Positions 1 through 10,044 of a stretch of 32,329 bases of DNA are shown in pieces. The stretch's first letter is position 1, and every line of letters begins with the position of its first letter. A model generated the notes under the pieces. The model had not been told where the DNA came from, made no database searches, and was given only the letters and a program-made list of their open reading frames with translations. A program made the position numbers and the translations under genes. Origin of the DNA: Zarea fungicola (Eukaryota > Ascomycota > Sordariomycetes > Hypocreales > Cordycipitaceae); assembly GCA_900169235.1 (NCBI GenBank), contig FWCC01000293.1:1-32329 (forward strand), given 5' to 3'.

Positions 1-337
1 AGGGGTATAAAACTTACCCATCACACCTAGTACGTTAGAGGTTTTTTTTGTGGTCTATTTGCCACTTTTGCGTAGCATGCCTAATGTGCGACCGTAGATG
101 GGGTCTCTACAGCCTTAAAGCGGCAGATTGTGGGACGCAAGGCGTCGTAGCTCCACTGCTTTCAGTTTGAGACGAGTCATTGGCTCTCTGGCACCGGACA
201 AGGTGTGTGGGCGGAGGCAATAAAGTTGCAGATGGAGTGCTGCTCATCAATGTTGACAACTCACCCTGGTGCCAACCGAATACAGGCAATAGAGATATCA
301 GTTGAGAGTACCAGTACGACCATATCATCTGCCAAGC
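1..337. other. Upstream non-coding DNA
   Basis: No gene is supported here. The overlapping minus-strand reading frames show no family features and lie partly opposite exon 1 of the next gene. The stretch probably holds the promoter and 5' UTR of the gene starting at 338, but no convincing TATA box at a sensible distance was found. Confidence 0.5.
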
Positions 338-2077
338 ATGTTTCAATTTGTGAGCTATGAAGGCCCTTCTTTGCCCAGGGATGCCAAAGTGCGGAGTGCG
401 ATCCATCTCCGGGCAATGCAGCACAATGCCGCCCTGCGAAAACTGAGGAACGGTTACGGCAAGAAGCGCCCAAGACAATCACACCGAGCACCGGAAGATG
501 GCGCGTATTCAGAGGTATTAAGCACCCACAAGATTGCCGAGTATATGCATCGCGCATTGGCTGTAATCTGAATACTGATTGTGCCGCAGACTGATGTTGT
601 CCTAATTCCGCCACCTGCAGATCCGCTTGTCGCCAGCATAACTCGGGCCTTTCCCTTGCTCGATTTTGCTACCCCTCTCACCTTCCTGCATCTCGGATTC
701 AGCAACTTTTGCAATGTCAAGAGTGACTTTACTTGCATTGGGCTGACACTCTCCAAATTGGCCAAAGTACCCTCTGGCCTCAGTAACAGACGTCTATTCT
801 CCTTTATTCCTAGCAGATATGGCCACCATGCTGCCATTACGCATGCTACAGACTGCCTTGTTACCCGCCTGGATCACATTATCCGATTCCGCGGGAAACT
901 TTGTCCGAATAGAGATCAGATCATAATGGTGCACTACGTCAAGGCACTCCAATCTCTGCAAGACCTTTTGGTGGATGAGAAGCGCCGAACGGATCCGGAG
1001 ACTCTCTGTGCAGTGGAATTACTCGGTATTCTCGAGGTAATAACACCTACCATGGCCCCAAATACATGGCAGTTGATCACGTAGCTTGTCCGAAAGCAGC
1101 ATACTAACAGATTCATGCACTAAACCAGCTGTTAAACGGTACATCCGATGGCAACCAATGGAAGAACCATGCTATTGGTGCGGCAAAGCTTATTGAGCTT
1201 CGTGGGCCCAGTCGATTTACGACCGAATTCGAGCTATCGTTGTTCATCAGCTATGCCGGTGCAATTGTACAAGCCCAATACCCGTCATATTTGATGCCGC
1301 AACAACACATGCTGATTCTTTGTTTCCACATTATAGATATCCGGGGCGCTGTTAAATGGAAGCAAGTGTTTCCTGGCGGAGAGCCAGTGGCAGGACGTTA
1401 TCGAAGCGGCCGTGCGAAACGACCCAGCCATTTCGCCCGATCAGGTCGACCTGGTCATGCAGATATGGAGTCAGCTTGCCGACGGTCCCAACACATTTCG
1501 AGAGGTTGCACAGCTGGTTCGAAACCGATCAATGACGGAGCGACGTGTGCGCCTTGTGGCAAAGCTCCTCGCGGAGCAAGAACGTCTAAAGGAGTGGGCG
1601 ATGTCAGCCGAACATTACCTGTACGGCACAAAGAGCAGCGAGTGGAAAGGCTTTGTAGACTGTGCATCCAGGATGCTGAAGCGGGGTAAGAACAAATCGG
1701 CTTTTCAGAAATCCGTTACCTGGAGCGTTTTACAGGGTACATTTCTTCTGTGTTGCATGATCAAAAGCCGTCTGCTCTTTGCTGTCGGACCTTGGCAGTT
1801 TGCCTACGCGGAAAAAACGTGCCAGGGAATAGCCGACGTGGTCTTGGCAGCTAGAGGAGACCTCATCACAGCCACTGGAGATGAAAGCCCGGCTATAGAG
1901 AGCGAAAAGCTCAAGGGCGGTCTATTCATGTCGGAAGTTTCTTGGATGGCGAGAGCAGTGCGTCAGACGTCAGACTTTTGGTCAGAAGCTTCGGTATCAC
2001 GTACTGGGAAAGACGTGATAGACAAGAACACTTTCAATACGTGGTGTGCGTCTATAGGGAGGAATTATGCTGAATAG
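338..2077 (+). CDS. Fungal-specific transcription-factor-domain protein lacking a zinc cluster
   Basis: Four exons are inferred: 338-514, 590-1036, 1129-1266 and 1337-2077. All junctions are phase 0 and together they encode 500 aa. Donors are GTATTA, GTAATA and GTACAA; acceptors are GCAG, CCAG and ATAG, with an ACTAAC branch site in intron 2 and ACTGAT in intron 1. The spliced frame joins segments typical of the fungal-specific regulator family: an N-terminal MFQFVSYEGPS with a basic tract near residues 30-45, then ELLGILE-LLNG, the GAAKLIELRGPSRF block, YAGAI-ISGALLNGSKCFLAE, and a C-terminal WCASIGR. The family normally resembles the effector half of Zn2Cys6 regulators. No CX2CX6C cluster is visible, so DNA binding is doubtful; it may act as a co-regulator or be an orphaned activation/dimerisation module. 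Start: the ATG at 338 is the first in frame; the frame upstream opens only with non-ATG codons. The exon map is well supported by frame continuity, the function is not. Confidence 0.8.
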
Positions 2078-2692
2078 ATAGTTCAACTTGTAGTAATACG
2101 TAAAACAACAACTTTAATCGTGTTACACTCCCTGTTTCTGCGCATTTGATTGAACGCGGAGAAGCTGGCAAAGAGCTCCTGGAGAGGTCCGTACTACGTG
2201 TCATGACCTTCAATGTGAGGGTTTGCAGAAAAACGTGCGTGTATTCGCGATAGGCTGTTTTTTGGGACTTGTGCTTGTCTCATGTAAAAAGAAAATTCAC
2301 GTTTGTATATAAATCCAGATTAAACGAGAAAACTCTGAAACTTTCCCAGTGTTCCACAACTTGGGGGTAGAAACGTTGGCCCGGGAACAATACTTGGGGT
2401 GGCGGTTACGAAGTTACCGACATGCTGCCAACAAGTAGATCGCGGGTTCACCGACGTCCAAGAGAAAGGTTGAATACCCTCGGTATGCAGCCCAGTCAGG
2501 ATGACTCTTTACTAGATCCGACCCGCTTCGGAAGGATTGGATTAACCAACTAAATAACCCACTGGGAGCCTTGCCAGTGTGGTGCTGTTCTCAATCTTCA
2601 TCGGCTTGGCGTGAATTGAAAAGAATAATAGACTGGTTCTCCATTTATCAGTAAATGAAGAGGAAACGATTTGGGGTTTTAAAGAAATCAAC
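2078..2692. other. Intergenic region with putative promoter of the M61 peptidase gene
   Basis: There is no ORF of note. A TATATAAA sequence at about 2306-2313 lies roughly 380 bp before the next ATG. It would imply a long leader, so its role is uncertain. Confidence 0.4.
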
Positions 2693-4384
2693 ATGGCTCC
2701 CAGTTACTCCATTCTACTTCGCCCGCACAGCGATGACGACGGCATATGCGGCTTGTCAGTCACTGTGCGTCTCGAGTCGCCCAAATTGAAAGCTACCAGG
2801 CCGCTTTGTGAATTCAAGGCCAACACGAGCAGTGTACCTCATCACCAGTACACAGCAGATAACATGCAAATATTTGACGAGTCTGGTCCGCTCAAGATTC
2901 AAATGTTGCCATGTAACTCGCAGGGCATGCACGTCTGGACAGTAGACCGTGATACAGTTGGCACCGTCACGCTGCTGCTTGAGGTTACGCCGCGCCAAGT
3001 TGACGTCACGACACCAGTCGGTCCCCGCGTTGATATGCGCCGCGACCAGGGAGGACTGATTGGGAGCGGCGGGTGGTTTCTGCCCTGCTGGCCAAAGCAC
3101 GAACGACTCGCCTTTCATATTTCGTGGGACCTGTCGCTTGTGTCTGCAGACACCAGAGCACAGTGGAGCTATGGGCCAGGGCCTGCGCCGACGACCGTTG
3201 AAGGTCCCATCGAGCTTCTTCTCAACGCAATTTTCATGGTCGGAAATATCAATAGCTCCGCTGCCTTTGATGACGCAACATCAGTTTGCGATGTGTATTG
3301 GTTTGGGGACACTCCGGCTTACTTTGACGTGTTAAGAAGCCTCAAAGATTCTGTATTTCGCTACGCGTGTGACGTTTTTGACGATGAAGCCGATCACTAC
3401 GGTATTTACATTCGAAAAGCGCCTCGCGGAATTGGGGGCAATAACTTCAGCGCCGCCCTCTTGCTGGAATACAGCGACGCCGAGGCGCCAATCACTGAAT
3501 CACAGCTCATCGCCCTCGCAACGCATGAGTTGGTTCACAATTGGCTGTATCTCGGCCCTGAAACTGACGGATTCATGAATACATGGCACATTGAGGGTGA
3601 GAAATTTGATGAGAACTGGCAGATGATGCAGCTTGCTGACTCTTTAGGCATTGCTCATTTTTACTCTCTGTATTTGCCAGTCCGAGCCGGGCTGCGAGGC
3701 ATAGAGTACTTTTGCGAAGTCTTGAACGGGTACTTGTGCGCGTACTACACGAATCCACTCATCACAAGCTCGCTGCGCGATGTTGAAAATGATTTTTACA
3801 GCAATGCATGTGCGCAATCGATTCCATACACGCGAGGGTTCGTGTATTTGCTCTTTGTGGATGCATTATTGCGGCAGTCTACGCCGAATAGCGTGGAGTC
3901 GCAGGGCATCTTTGACAACATAGTCATGGATATTACACGTCAAAATCGAAATAGAAAAGTTACAAATGCTAGTTCATGGCTGTCAGCGGTCAAGCATCAT
4001 CTAAGCGAAGATACGTCCAATGAGAGCTTTAAAGCCATGCACAATGGGGAGATTATGCGACCGCATGCTAGTTTTACATTTCCGGTGGCTGGCCACGTCG
4101 TCCAGCTACAGGAGACTGAGCAAGAGCAATTCGAGATTGGCTTTGTCGTCAGGGGAAAGAAAGTGGCGAATCTTGTGAGAGGGTCCAGGGCAGAATTGGC
4201 TGGTTTACGCGAGGGTGATGAAATAGTCTATTGCTCGCAGATTGTACAATGCCTGGAAAGCTTTGAGCGCACTGTTTCTTTCACAGCAAACAGATTTGGC
4301 AGAGAATTTAGTGGCGAGTTCTGGCCCCGATCGCAGATCAAGGTTGCTAGTTTCCAGGCGGCTGTATTGGAGCAGCTCCAATGA
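2693..4384 (+). CDS. M61-family (glycyl aminopeptidase-like) metallopeptidase with PDZ domain
   Basis: A single exon encodes 563 aa. The metal site is clear: H278-E-L-V-H282 followed by NW, and a candidate third zinc ligand at E301 (in HIEGE), which gives HEXXH-X18-E, the spacing used by gluzincin aminopeptidases. Residues 1-110 resemble the N-terminal beta domain of M61 enzymes, and about 455-540 (around EIGFVVRGKKVANLVRGSRA and LREGDEIV) read as a PDZ domain. This domain order is standard for family M61, whose characterised bacterial members remove N-terminal residues, preferring glycine. There is no signal peptide, so it is probably cytosolic. The start has a good context (ACATGGCT) and no upstream in-frame ATG. 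M61 proteins are mainly prokaryotic; the absence of introns fits an old transfer but does not prove one. An alternative is an M1-like enzyme, but the PDZ domain argues against it. Confidence 0.82.
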   Translation: MAPSYSILLRPHSDDDGICGLSVTVRLESPKLKATRPLCEFKANTSSVPHHQYTADNMQIFDESGPLKIQMLPCNSQGMHVWTVDRDTVGTVTLLLEVTPRQVDVTTPVGPRVDMRRDQGGLIGSGGWFLPCWPKHERLAFHISWDLSLVSADTRAQWSYGPGPAPTTVEGPIELLLNAIFMVGNINSSAAFDDATSVCDVYWFGDTPAYFDVLRSLKDSVFRYACDVFDDEADHYGIYIRKAPRGIGGNNFSAALLLEYSDAEAPITESQLIALATHELVHNWLYLGPETDGFMNTWHIEGEKFDENWQMMQLADSLGIAHFYSLYLPVRAGLRGIEYFCEVLNGYLCAYYTNPLITSSLRDVENDFYSNACAQSIPYTRGFVYLLFVDALLRQSTPNSVESQGIFDNIVMDITRQNRNRKVTNASSWLSAVKHHLSEDTSNESFKAMHNGEIMRPHASFTFPVAGHVVQLQETEQEQFEIGFVVRGKKVANLVRGSRAELAGLREGDEIVYCSQIVQCLESFERTVSFTANRFGREFSGEFWPRSQIKVASFQAAVLEQLQ

Positions 4385-4511
4385 AGTGACATGCATAGAT
4401 TTCTAACAGAATAGAAGCTACCAAGGGGATTAGAATTATTTTCCATCTCACATAGTCCCCATTGCAAAGATTAAGTAGTGAAAGGTATCTGGCTGAGTGC
4501 AAGACAATAAA

Positions 4512-4559
4512 ATTAAGGAAATCAGCAGGATTAAGGAAATTAGCAGGATTATTAACAGG
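4512..4559. repeat. 18-bp direct tandem repeat, two copies plus remnant
   Basis: The unit ATTAAGGAAATCAGCAGG (4512-4529) is followed directly by a copy with one C-to-T change (4530-4547) and a degenerate ATTATTAACAGG remnant (4548-4559). The single change is a transition. Confidence 0.8.
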
Positions 4560-4875
4560 AGTATTGCAATGAATAGCCTTCAACAGCCGCAGCGTCACTC
4601 GCAGCAACAGTACAGTGGTTACAGGCAAAGTCGTCAGGTGCTTCTCAAAGTCCTTTTAGCAACAAGAAGTTAGCCCTCATTTCAGCGCCCCGTTAGCCCG
4701 TCATTTTAGCTTCTGGCTCTGGCTCTGACTCTAGAGACAGTTTAGCTGCAGATCCAGCTGATACCAGAATGATTCATTGCGGGGAGCGTCTCAATTAGGC
4801 AATGTGACTCAACCGTGGTGGAACTGAAAACCTTACGCATCGGCCTTTCCGCCGGAATTAAATCTCGACAGAGTG

Positions 4876-4883
4876 TATAAATA
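4876..4883 (+). promoter_or_regulatory. TATA box for the REI1-like gene
   Basis: TATAAATA lies about 180 bp before the ATG at 5065 and is followed by a pyrimidine-rich CTCTTCTACAAAG leader. Position and consensus fit a core promoter; this is inferred from sequence only. Confidence 0.5.
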
Positions 4884-5064
4884 GATCGGGTAGATGAGAG
4901 TTTTCAGGTTAGCCAATTCATCCTTATCCATTCACCTCTTCTACAAAGCTCTACCAACTAAGCTGCCATCGTCGCGTGGCCTCGCCTACACCACCAAGAA
5001 GCACCTACTTTAAACCGCCAAAATTATCGACACGGGAGTCGTCAGCAATCAGTCAACCGTAGCC

Positions 5065-6137
5065 ATGGAGAGTAAAGCCCCGTCGTTTTGCAGGCTTTGC
5101 AATTTATCATTAGCCAACCCAAGCGTGTGGCGCGAACACGCCAAGAGTGACTTGCAGTACGTCTTCACATCATGCCCATGCACTGTCAAAGATGCGACTC
5201 TAATTACTCGATCAGTGTGTACAATTTGCACGTCAAGGTCGCAGAGCCTGGCACCGTCATCACCCCGCCCCCGACATCATCACCAAAGAAAAGGGCTGGT
5301 AGTGCACGGGGACAGACACAGCCAGTAAACGACGTCGATGACGAATCAGAAGATGAATCGGACTACCAGTCAGAAGGGGAAGACCCGGACCCTCAAACGG
5401 GGCCGCAATTTAACGCGAATCAGTGTCTGTTTTGTAACACGGAGAGCGAAAGCTTCGATGATAACCTGCTTCATATGTCGAAATCACATGGCTTCACGAT
5501 TCCGTATCAGGACCATCTGACGGTTGACCTAGAGGCAATTGTTGGCTATTTTCATCTTGTTATCTATGGATACCGAGAGTGCATTTTGTGTGCCACCCAT
5601 AGACGCACAGTCGAAGGTATCCAACACCACATGACGGCCAAAGGCCACTGTCGATTTGACGTGACCTCGGACATTGGCGAATTTTACAACCTTCCCTCAC
5701 AGACATTTACTGCCGACAATGAATCTCTACGGCTCGCATCGGGCAAGCTCCTCAGCCATCCCACCAAAGTAAACGGTCCATCTGCGTCGCGCGCTGCCCG
5801 CGCGTCCACAAGACGACGCATGGCACTGACGACGCTGCCCACATCGCGATCAAGGAAACCCGGGACAGATGTATCAGCGGTGCAACAGAATGACGGCGAT
5901 GCAGTGCAATCATCGGATACGCAGCTGTCAAGACTGGCCATGAGTGATCAGCAAAGCCTGGCGCACCTGCAGGACTACCAAGTGCGCTCACTGGTCGCGA
6001 CCGGTGCCAAGGCTATTGACGGAGCTAGAAGAGAAGCAAAGCACTCGGAGCTCAGGCTTTCAACTGCAGGAAATACCACACTGACGGCCACTTTTCGGGC
6101 GGACACGTCCAAGAGATTTAGAGGTGTCTGGGGCTAA
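5065..6137 (+). CDS. REI1/ZNF622-like C2H2 zinc-finger protein (short paralogue)
   Basis: Two exons (5065-5156 and 5216-6137) flank a 59-nt intron (GTACGT...ATCAG) and encode 337 aa. The intron splits the codon of H31, the last ligand of finger 1: C9-X2-C12-X12-H25-X5-H31. Splicing then gives VYNLHVKVAE, matching the HRYNLKRRVA-type stretch of REI1 proteins. Finger 2 is C101-X2-C104-X12-H117-X4-H122 and finger 3 is C153-X2-C156-X12-H169-X5-H175, the latter inside the family-typical GIQHHMTAKGHC block. An acidic linker (about 70-90) separates fingers 1 and 2, and the C-terminus ends in DTSKRFRGVWG, as REI1 proteins end. REI1 works in the cytosol in late 60S maturation, releasing and recycling the Arx1/Alb1 shuttling factors. 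At 337 aa this protein is shorter than the main fungal REI1, as I recall that family (roughly 400-550 aa), so it may be a divergent second copy rather than the essential one. Confidence 0.83.
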
Positions 6138-7081
6138 GCCACCGTAAAATGGACTCTGGCTGTGTACTAAAGAAAAATGAGTACTTTTTTGCTATGATTA
6201 AAAACATTGATTTTATTTCTATTTCATTATTTCTATTACATTTGCAAAACATGAACTTGCCTGGTGAAGTAACCGCAGAACTTCTAATGAGGTACATTTT
6301 GAATCCGCGCTATACATTGCATGCGGCAGAGCAAAACGTAGCAGGATGGGAAGCCTGTCCCAACTAACGTCCGAACATGGTGTGTCTCTCCAGAGTCTCC
6401 TTAATCCGCCTATTAGCGTGTAGACAATCTCCTACCCTATTACTTGGCTAGATTCATTCGCAATTAGTCTCGTAGGTGTGGCATTTGCGCGTAACTATTC
6501 CGGGCAATCCCGCCCGAATCAACAGGAGTACTACAAGAATAGCTTTCGTCAGCAGACGGGTACCATGTTATAGCTATAGCCTTCCTGAGCTTCGTAAATG
6601 CTGGAAGGGGTCAGCAACAGTAAATACGGGCAAAAAGATCAACGGCGAGGGGGTTATCTACTAGTGATTCATAAGCTATTTTAAATATAACCTCTAAGTA
6701 CATTATCAATTATCTAATGTGCAGGGCGGATCATATAGGGGCTGTTCAATGTCTTTTGTTGTGGGGGAAAAGTGGAACAATCCAGATATCCAAATAATCT
6801 AAATTAATTCAAGTCAAATTGAATCGAATCAAATCAAATCGGGAGTCTGCTTTGATTCGATTTATCTATTTGCAAGTCTGTTCCGTTTAGATGGAGTTTC
6901 TGCTATGATGCCCATCTGCCACGTATATGGCGGGCCAACATGCCACGTCCATCTAAAGTCTCGGTCTACCTCTTTTCAGAACTTTAATCTAGCTGTGTGT
7001 CTACCCTACAAATTTAATTCCATAAAATATTGTAACAGTTAGGAATAAATCGGCCTCAAAGTCTCAATTCGTCCACTCTTT
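6138..7081. other. AT-rich intergenic region with inverted repeat
   Basis: The two short plus-strand frames near 6149-6367 and 6476-6664 have no recognisable features, and I do not call them genes. The sequence is AT-rich and includes AATCGAATC/AAATCAAATC-type low-complexity sequence and one perfect inverted repeat. Confidence 0.5.
6822..6862. repeat. 12-bp perfect inverted repeat
   Basis: The left arm AATCGAATCAAA (6822-6833) and right arm TTTGATTCGATT (6851-6862) are exact reverse complements with a 17-nt spacer. It could form a hairpin or be a dyad site. It lies about 220 bp beyond the 3' end of the minus-strand regulator gene. Confidence 0.75.
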
Positions 7082-8011
7082 TCAAATATCCCACATTAAT
7101 TTATTATACATTTCCTTTACCTCATCTGCAATTCGCCCAGTTATCATCTTTATTAGATTATCCTCTGAGCATGTACAGCATAGCATATAGATACTACGCG
7201 CCCTGATTAAAAACTGTTCAAGGCCTTGGTATCTATCTAATAAGGGAATTAACTGATTGCGTTGGATTTTGGTCCGATATATTAACAGTTTTATCAGTTC
7301 GAGATAGCATGCACACTCATCTTGATCGGTTTTTGGTAGAGTGCAATCGTTGGTCAAGGACGGGGCGTGAGAATCAAGAAATTGACGCTCGTGTAAATTG
7401 GCGTCTGTTGCCGCCCAATATTGTTGATTGGTAGAGTTCGGTGGTGTAGACGCCGCGCGATAAGTTCCCAACTCCTCTTCTACAAATATATCATGCCAGG
7501 AGGTATCTATGGAGTGGATTTCGGGTATGTCTTGCCCAGCCGATTGCGTTGATTGGGTCTCAGCTGCTAACAAACAGTAAGCGATTGCTCGAAGTCGGTG
7601 TTGAAATCTGAAATCATTATAGCTCATACCGACTGGCGGAACAAATTCTGTGCAATCAAGGCCGTTAAATAATCCATCGAGATCATTATCCGCCCAAGTA
7701 CTGGCGGATGATGTTGCTGTGAGTGAGGTCGCGGCAGGGTCTATCTCACTTAGCGGCGCCGCCGTACTTCTTGGCGTTAACATCTTGGGTATATGCTGGT
7801 GCCGACCAGCACTTTTCATTTGGGGTTTTCGTGGTCTACCAGCGCGCTTGCGTGCTTCAAAGGAGCAATCGCGGCCGCTACGCTCGCAGCGAATGCACGG
7901 AGGCCCTTGTCTGTCGCATTTTACCTTGGCAATATTGCAAGCCGTGCAACACTTTGGATGGCTCCGTAACCCAGATGATGAGGAGCCATCCCTGCGCAGA
8001 TTCTCTTCCAT
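7082..8011 (-). CDS. Zn2Cys6 transcription factor, AflR-like layout
   Basis: One exon encodes 309 aa. A complete binuclear zinc cluster is present: C22-X2-C25-X6-C32-X6-C39-X2-C42-X6-C49, followed by a basic RKRAGRPRK linker. A Ser/Thr/Ala-rich middle leads to a C-terminal helical part (about 230-305) ending in IADEVKEMYNKL. The short length, the single N-terminal cluster, the RKRxGRP linker and the C-terminal pattern resemble AflR-type regulators that sit in secondary-metabolite clusters; this is a resemblance, not an identification. Such proteins act in the nucleus on CGG-type sites. The coding sequence is AT-rich towards its 3' end. No polyketide or peptide synthase lies nearby in this window, so its targets are unknown. 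Confidence 0.82.
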   Translation of the reverse strand: MEENLRRDGSSSSGLRSHPKCCTACNIAKVKCDRQGPPCIRCERSGRDCSFEARKRAGRPRKPQMKSAGRHQHIPKMLTPRSTAAPLSEIDPAATSLTATSSASTWADNDLDGLFNGLDCTEFVPPVGMSYNDFRFQHRLRAIAYCLLAAETQSTQSAGQDIPEIHSIDTSWHDIFVEEELGTYRAASTPPNSTNQQYWAATDANLHERQFLDSHAPSLTNDCTLPKTDQDECACYLELIKLLIYRTKIQRNQLIPLLDRYQGLEQFLIRARSIYMLCCTCSEDNLIKMITGRIADEVKEMYNKLMWDI

Positions 8012-8932
8012 GATATTTCTTGCTGAGCCGACTTAAAATCGCGCATAGATTATGAGGGACGAAGACATACAATGAACGTTTGTAAGAGATGAGATGGCTA
8101 TGAACAACAATACTCTTCTGCTCTGGCTGTTGATTCTTCTATCTACTGTGATCATGGCCCTCAGGCCGTCAATAGTCGCAGCCTCGGCACATGTGACAGC
8201 TGCTGAGTTATTCTGGAGGCTGTGTGGATGCTCGTTTACTACCCGCAACTACTGCCGGTCTCCAATTATGCCCCCATCACGGTACAACGAAAAGAGTAGT
8301 AAGAGCTAATAAGATGTAGTTACTCGACTGTTAATCATTAATTCTAGAGTTGGTGGCTAAGCAGCCTAATCCACCCTTAACTACTTCGAAGTATATTCGC
8401 TGGACCATTTCTCCAACTCAGTGGTCTGGCCTTACCTAATATACTGTTAAATCCTAACTATGGCCATGGTAAATTTTGCAAAACTTCTCAGTAAATGTAC
8501 TAGACTAGTAGAGGCCGTAGTATGGCCGGAAATAGGTATACTTAGTTAAGGTGTATTTATTTTCAGGTGTAATTTAAGCTATTTGAGTCTACAGAAAAAG
8601 TTCTAGACTCTTTTCACCCTTGACTAGCCCAAGGAGGTACTTCAGAAATGACTCGCATCTAGGATATATTCTATTGACTCCGCGGATTCCGATCTGTAAC
8701 TCGGCATCTGATTGCATCCGGATAGTCGGCAGCTAGTGTGTGGCTATTGCCGAGTAGCCAATAGCAGCCAGCGCCAGGTACAGGGAAGAGAGCGGAGCGA
8801 TGGTGGGCAGCGGCTATGTCAGGGATGGGCGTTTAACCAATCGGCGAGCTACGCCTCAAAGCCTCCTAAAAGACCTACTACGCACAGAGGTGGTGAACAA
8901 AGCCCGAAAATATAGACTCATGCGTCGTTGTC
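8012..8932. other. Gene-poor AT-rich region
   Basis: The upstream side of the regulator gene. A 71-codon plus-strand frame at 8094-8309 starts with a hydrophobic stretch but has no other support. The remainder is rich in TAG, CTA and TTA, and no conserved protein fragment was recognised. Confidence 0.45.
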
Positions 8933-9340
8933 ATGGCTACCGAAAGCAGTCCAACGGTCGAGGTATATATTGAGGAATTGTACTATTGTTACGATCGCCA
9001 TCGCCCACGCTCCCAACGACTCGCTCTTGAGCCTCCTTGCGTGGATGTGACAGGTAGACTATGGTATAACCGATCTATCCGTGCCGTACTTTGTGTCCGA
9101 GTTGGTCTCGTAGGCCCTAACGCTCTTCCTTCTGCCGTATTCAGCAACGTCTCAAGCTGCAAGGAGTTGTACCCTGAGATAGGCAAGGAGCCCTGGGCAA
9201 CTAGTGTGAAGGCTTCTATTCTGCCATTCGGACTTCTGCAGTCTAGTTACCTAGACGCTATTACTACGCTTGTTAGCCTAGTCGAAATATTTGTGAGGCA
9301 CTTATGTACTTTGGTTTCCATTAAGCACACCCACGCATAG
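8933..9340 (+). CDS. Hypothetical ORF, 135 aa, weak
   Basis: An ATG-initiated frame of 135 codons lies in a somewhat GC-richer island inside AT-rich DNA. It shows no signal peptide, transmembrane segment or recognised motif. It could be a gene fragment, part of an old repeat, or a chance frame; the opposite strand is also open over part of it. It is listed because it is the only substantial ATG frame between 8.0 and 10.6 kb. Confidence 0.2.
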   Translation: MATESSPTVEVYIEELYYCYDRHRPRSQRLALEPPCVDVTGRLWYNRSIRAVLCVRVGLVGPNALPSAVFSNVSSCKELYPEIGKEPWATSVKASILPFGLLQSSYLDAITTLVSLVEIFVRHLCTLVSIKHTHA

Positions 9341-10044
9341 AAGTATCATAATGGTATCTTTGTTCATAACTATATGTTCTTATAGCTATGCTATGCTTAA
9401 AATGTACTGAGATACTCGTCATAGCAATGTCTTAGTTAATTGGTGGAAATAAGCTATGTATGTGTCGAGCGACACTGATCTTAACTAATTGGTGGCAACA
9501 ACATGGTGGCAACATGGCGATGCTGTTCTGGTGTCGGCTGAAAAACCAATCCGTCCGGCCATTTGGCGCGTCACGGCGATAGCTTATCGACGGCTTTGAT
9601 TTTCAAATGACTACTTCGTATTGGATGGATACGATCCAAAAAACTAGCGATTCCTAAACTCCTCGGTCCGACTGAGTCATGATGCTGGCTGGCCGCCTCA
9701 ACTGCCGACTGTGTGAATTTCATCGTATCGTACGGCGGACGACCCCCCCAGTAAGCTTACGGCGGCCGCCACATCAAGCTTATAGCGCACGACACGCCAC
9801 AGTAAGCGGACAGCGGCTTTATCAAAGAAATCAATGGTAGTAGCCGTATTTACCCGGGTTCAGAAGCGCTACCATGTTAAACGATGAGGGTAATAAGAGG
9901 AACAGTCTTTTGCCCAGCTCAGCCATAAGCCTTTCAATAGAATAGAGCTCTAATTGGAGTTATAGGTAAATTGTAATTAATAATTCCATTTCAGTAAGCC
10001 GGAAACTGCTTCTGTACTTTTGCGAACCGGTTGCGCTCACTTGA
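9341..10044. other. Non-coding region with short repeated motifs
   Basis: There is no gene. Two nearly identical 16-mers, CTTAGTTAATTGGTGG and CTTAACTAATTGGTGG, lie about 50 bp apart near 9431 and 9480. GTGTCG-AG-CGACAC near 9460 can form a short stem. A CGG-rich patch at about 9730-9830 repeats CAGTAAGC and ACGGCGG. These could be the worn end of a transposable element, but no transposase or target-site duplication was found. Confidence 0.35.

Larger units (their letters stand above)
4385..5064. other. Intergenic region with short tandem repeat and promoter
   Basis: There is no supported gene. It holds an 18-bp tandem repeat at 4512-4547, two loosely matching GTTAGCCC...TCATTT(T)AGC segments at about 4670-4709, and a TATA box upstream of the REI1-like gene. 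Confidence 0.5.

Noticed and set aside
8094..8309. 71-codon plus-strand frame with hydrophobic N-terminus, divergent from the Zn2Cys6 gene
   Set aside because: It has a signal-like start but overlaps the probable promoter of the regulator and shows no other support.
8742..8765. GCTATTG...CAATAGC stem, considered as a small RNA or tRNA-like structure
   Set aside because: Arms are only 7 bp; no tRNA A/B boxes or terminator features were found. No tRNA or rRNA gene was seen anywhere in the window.
9730..9830. CGG-rich patch with repeated CAGTAAGC, considered as a transposon terminus
   Set aside because: No matching opposite end, target-site duplication or transposase fragment could be identified by eye.
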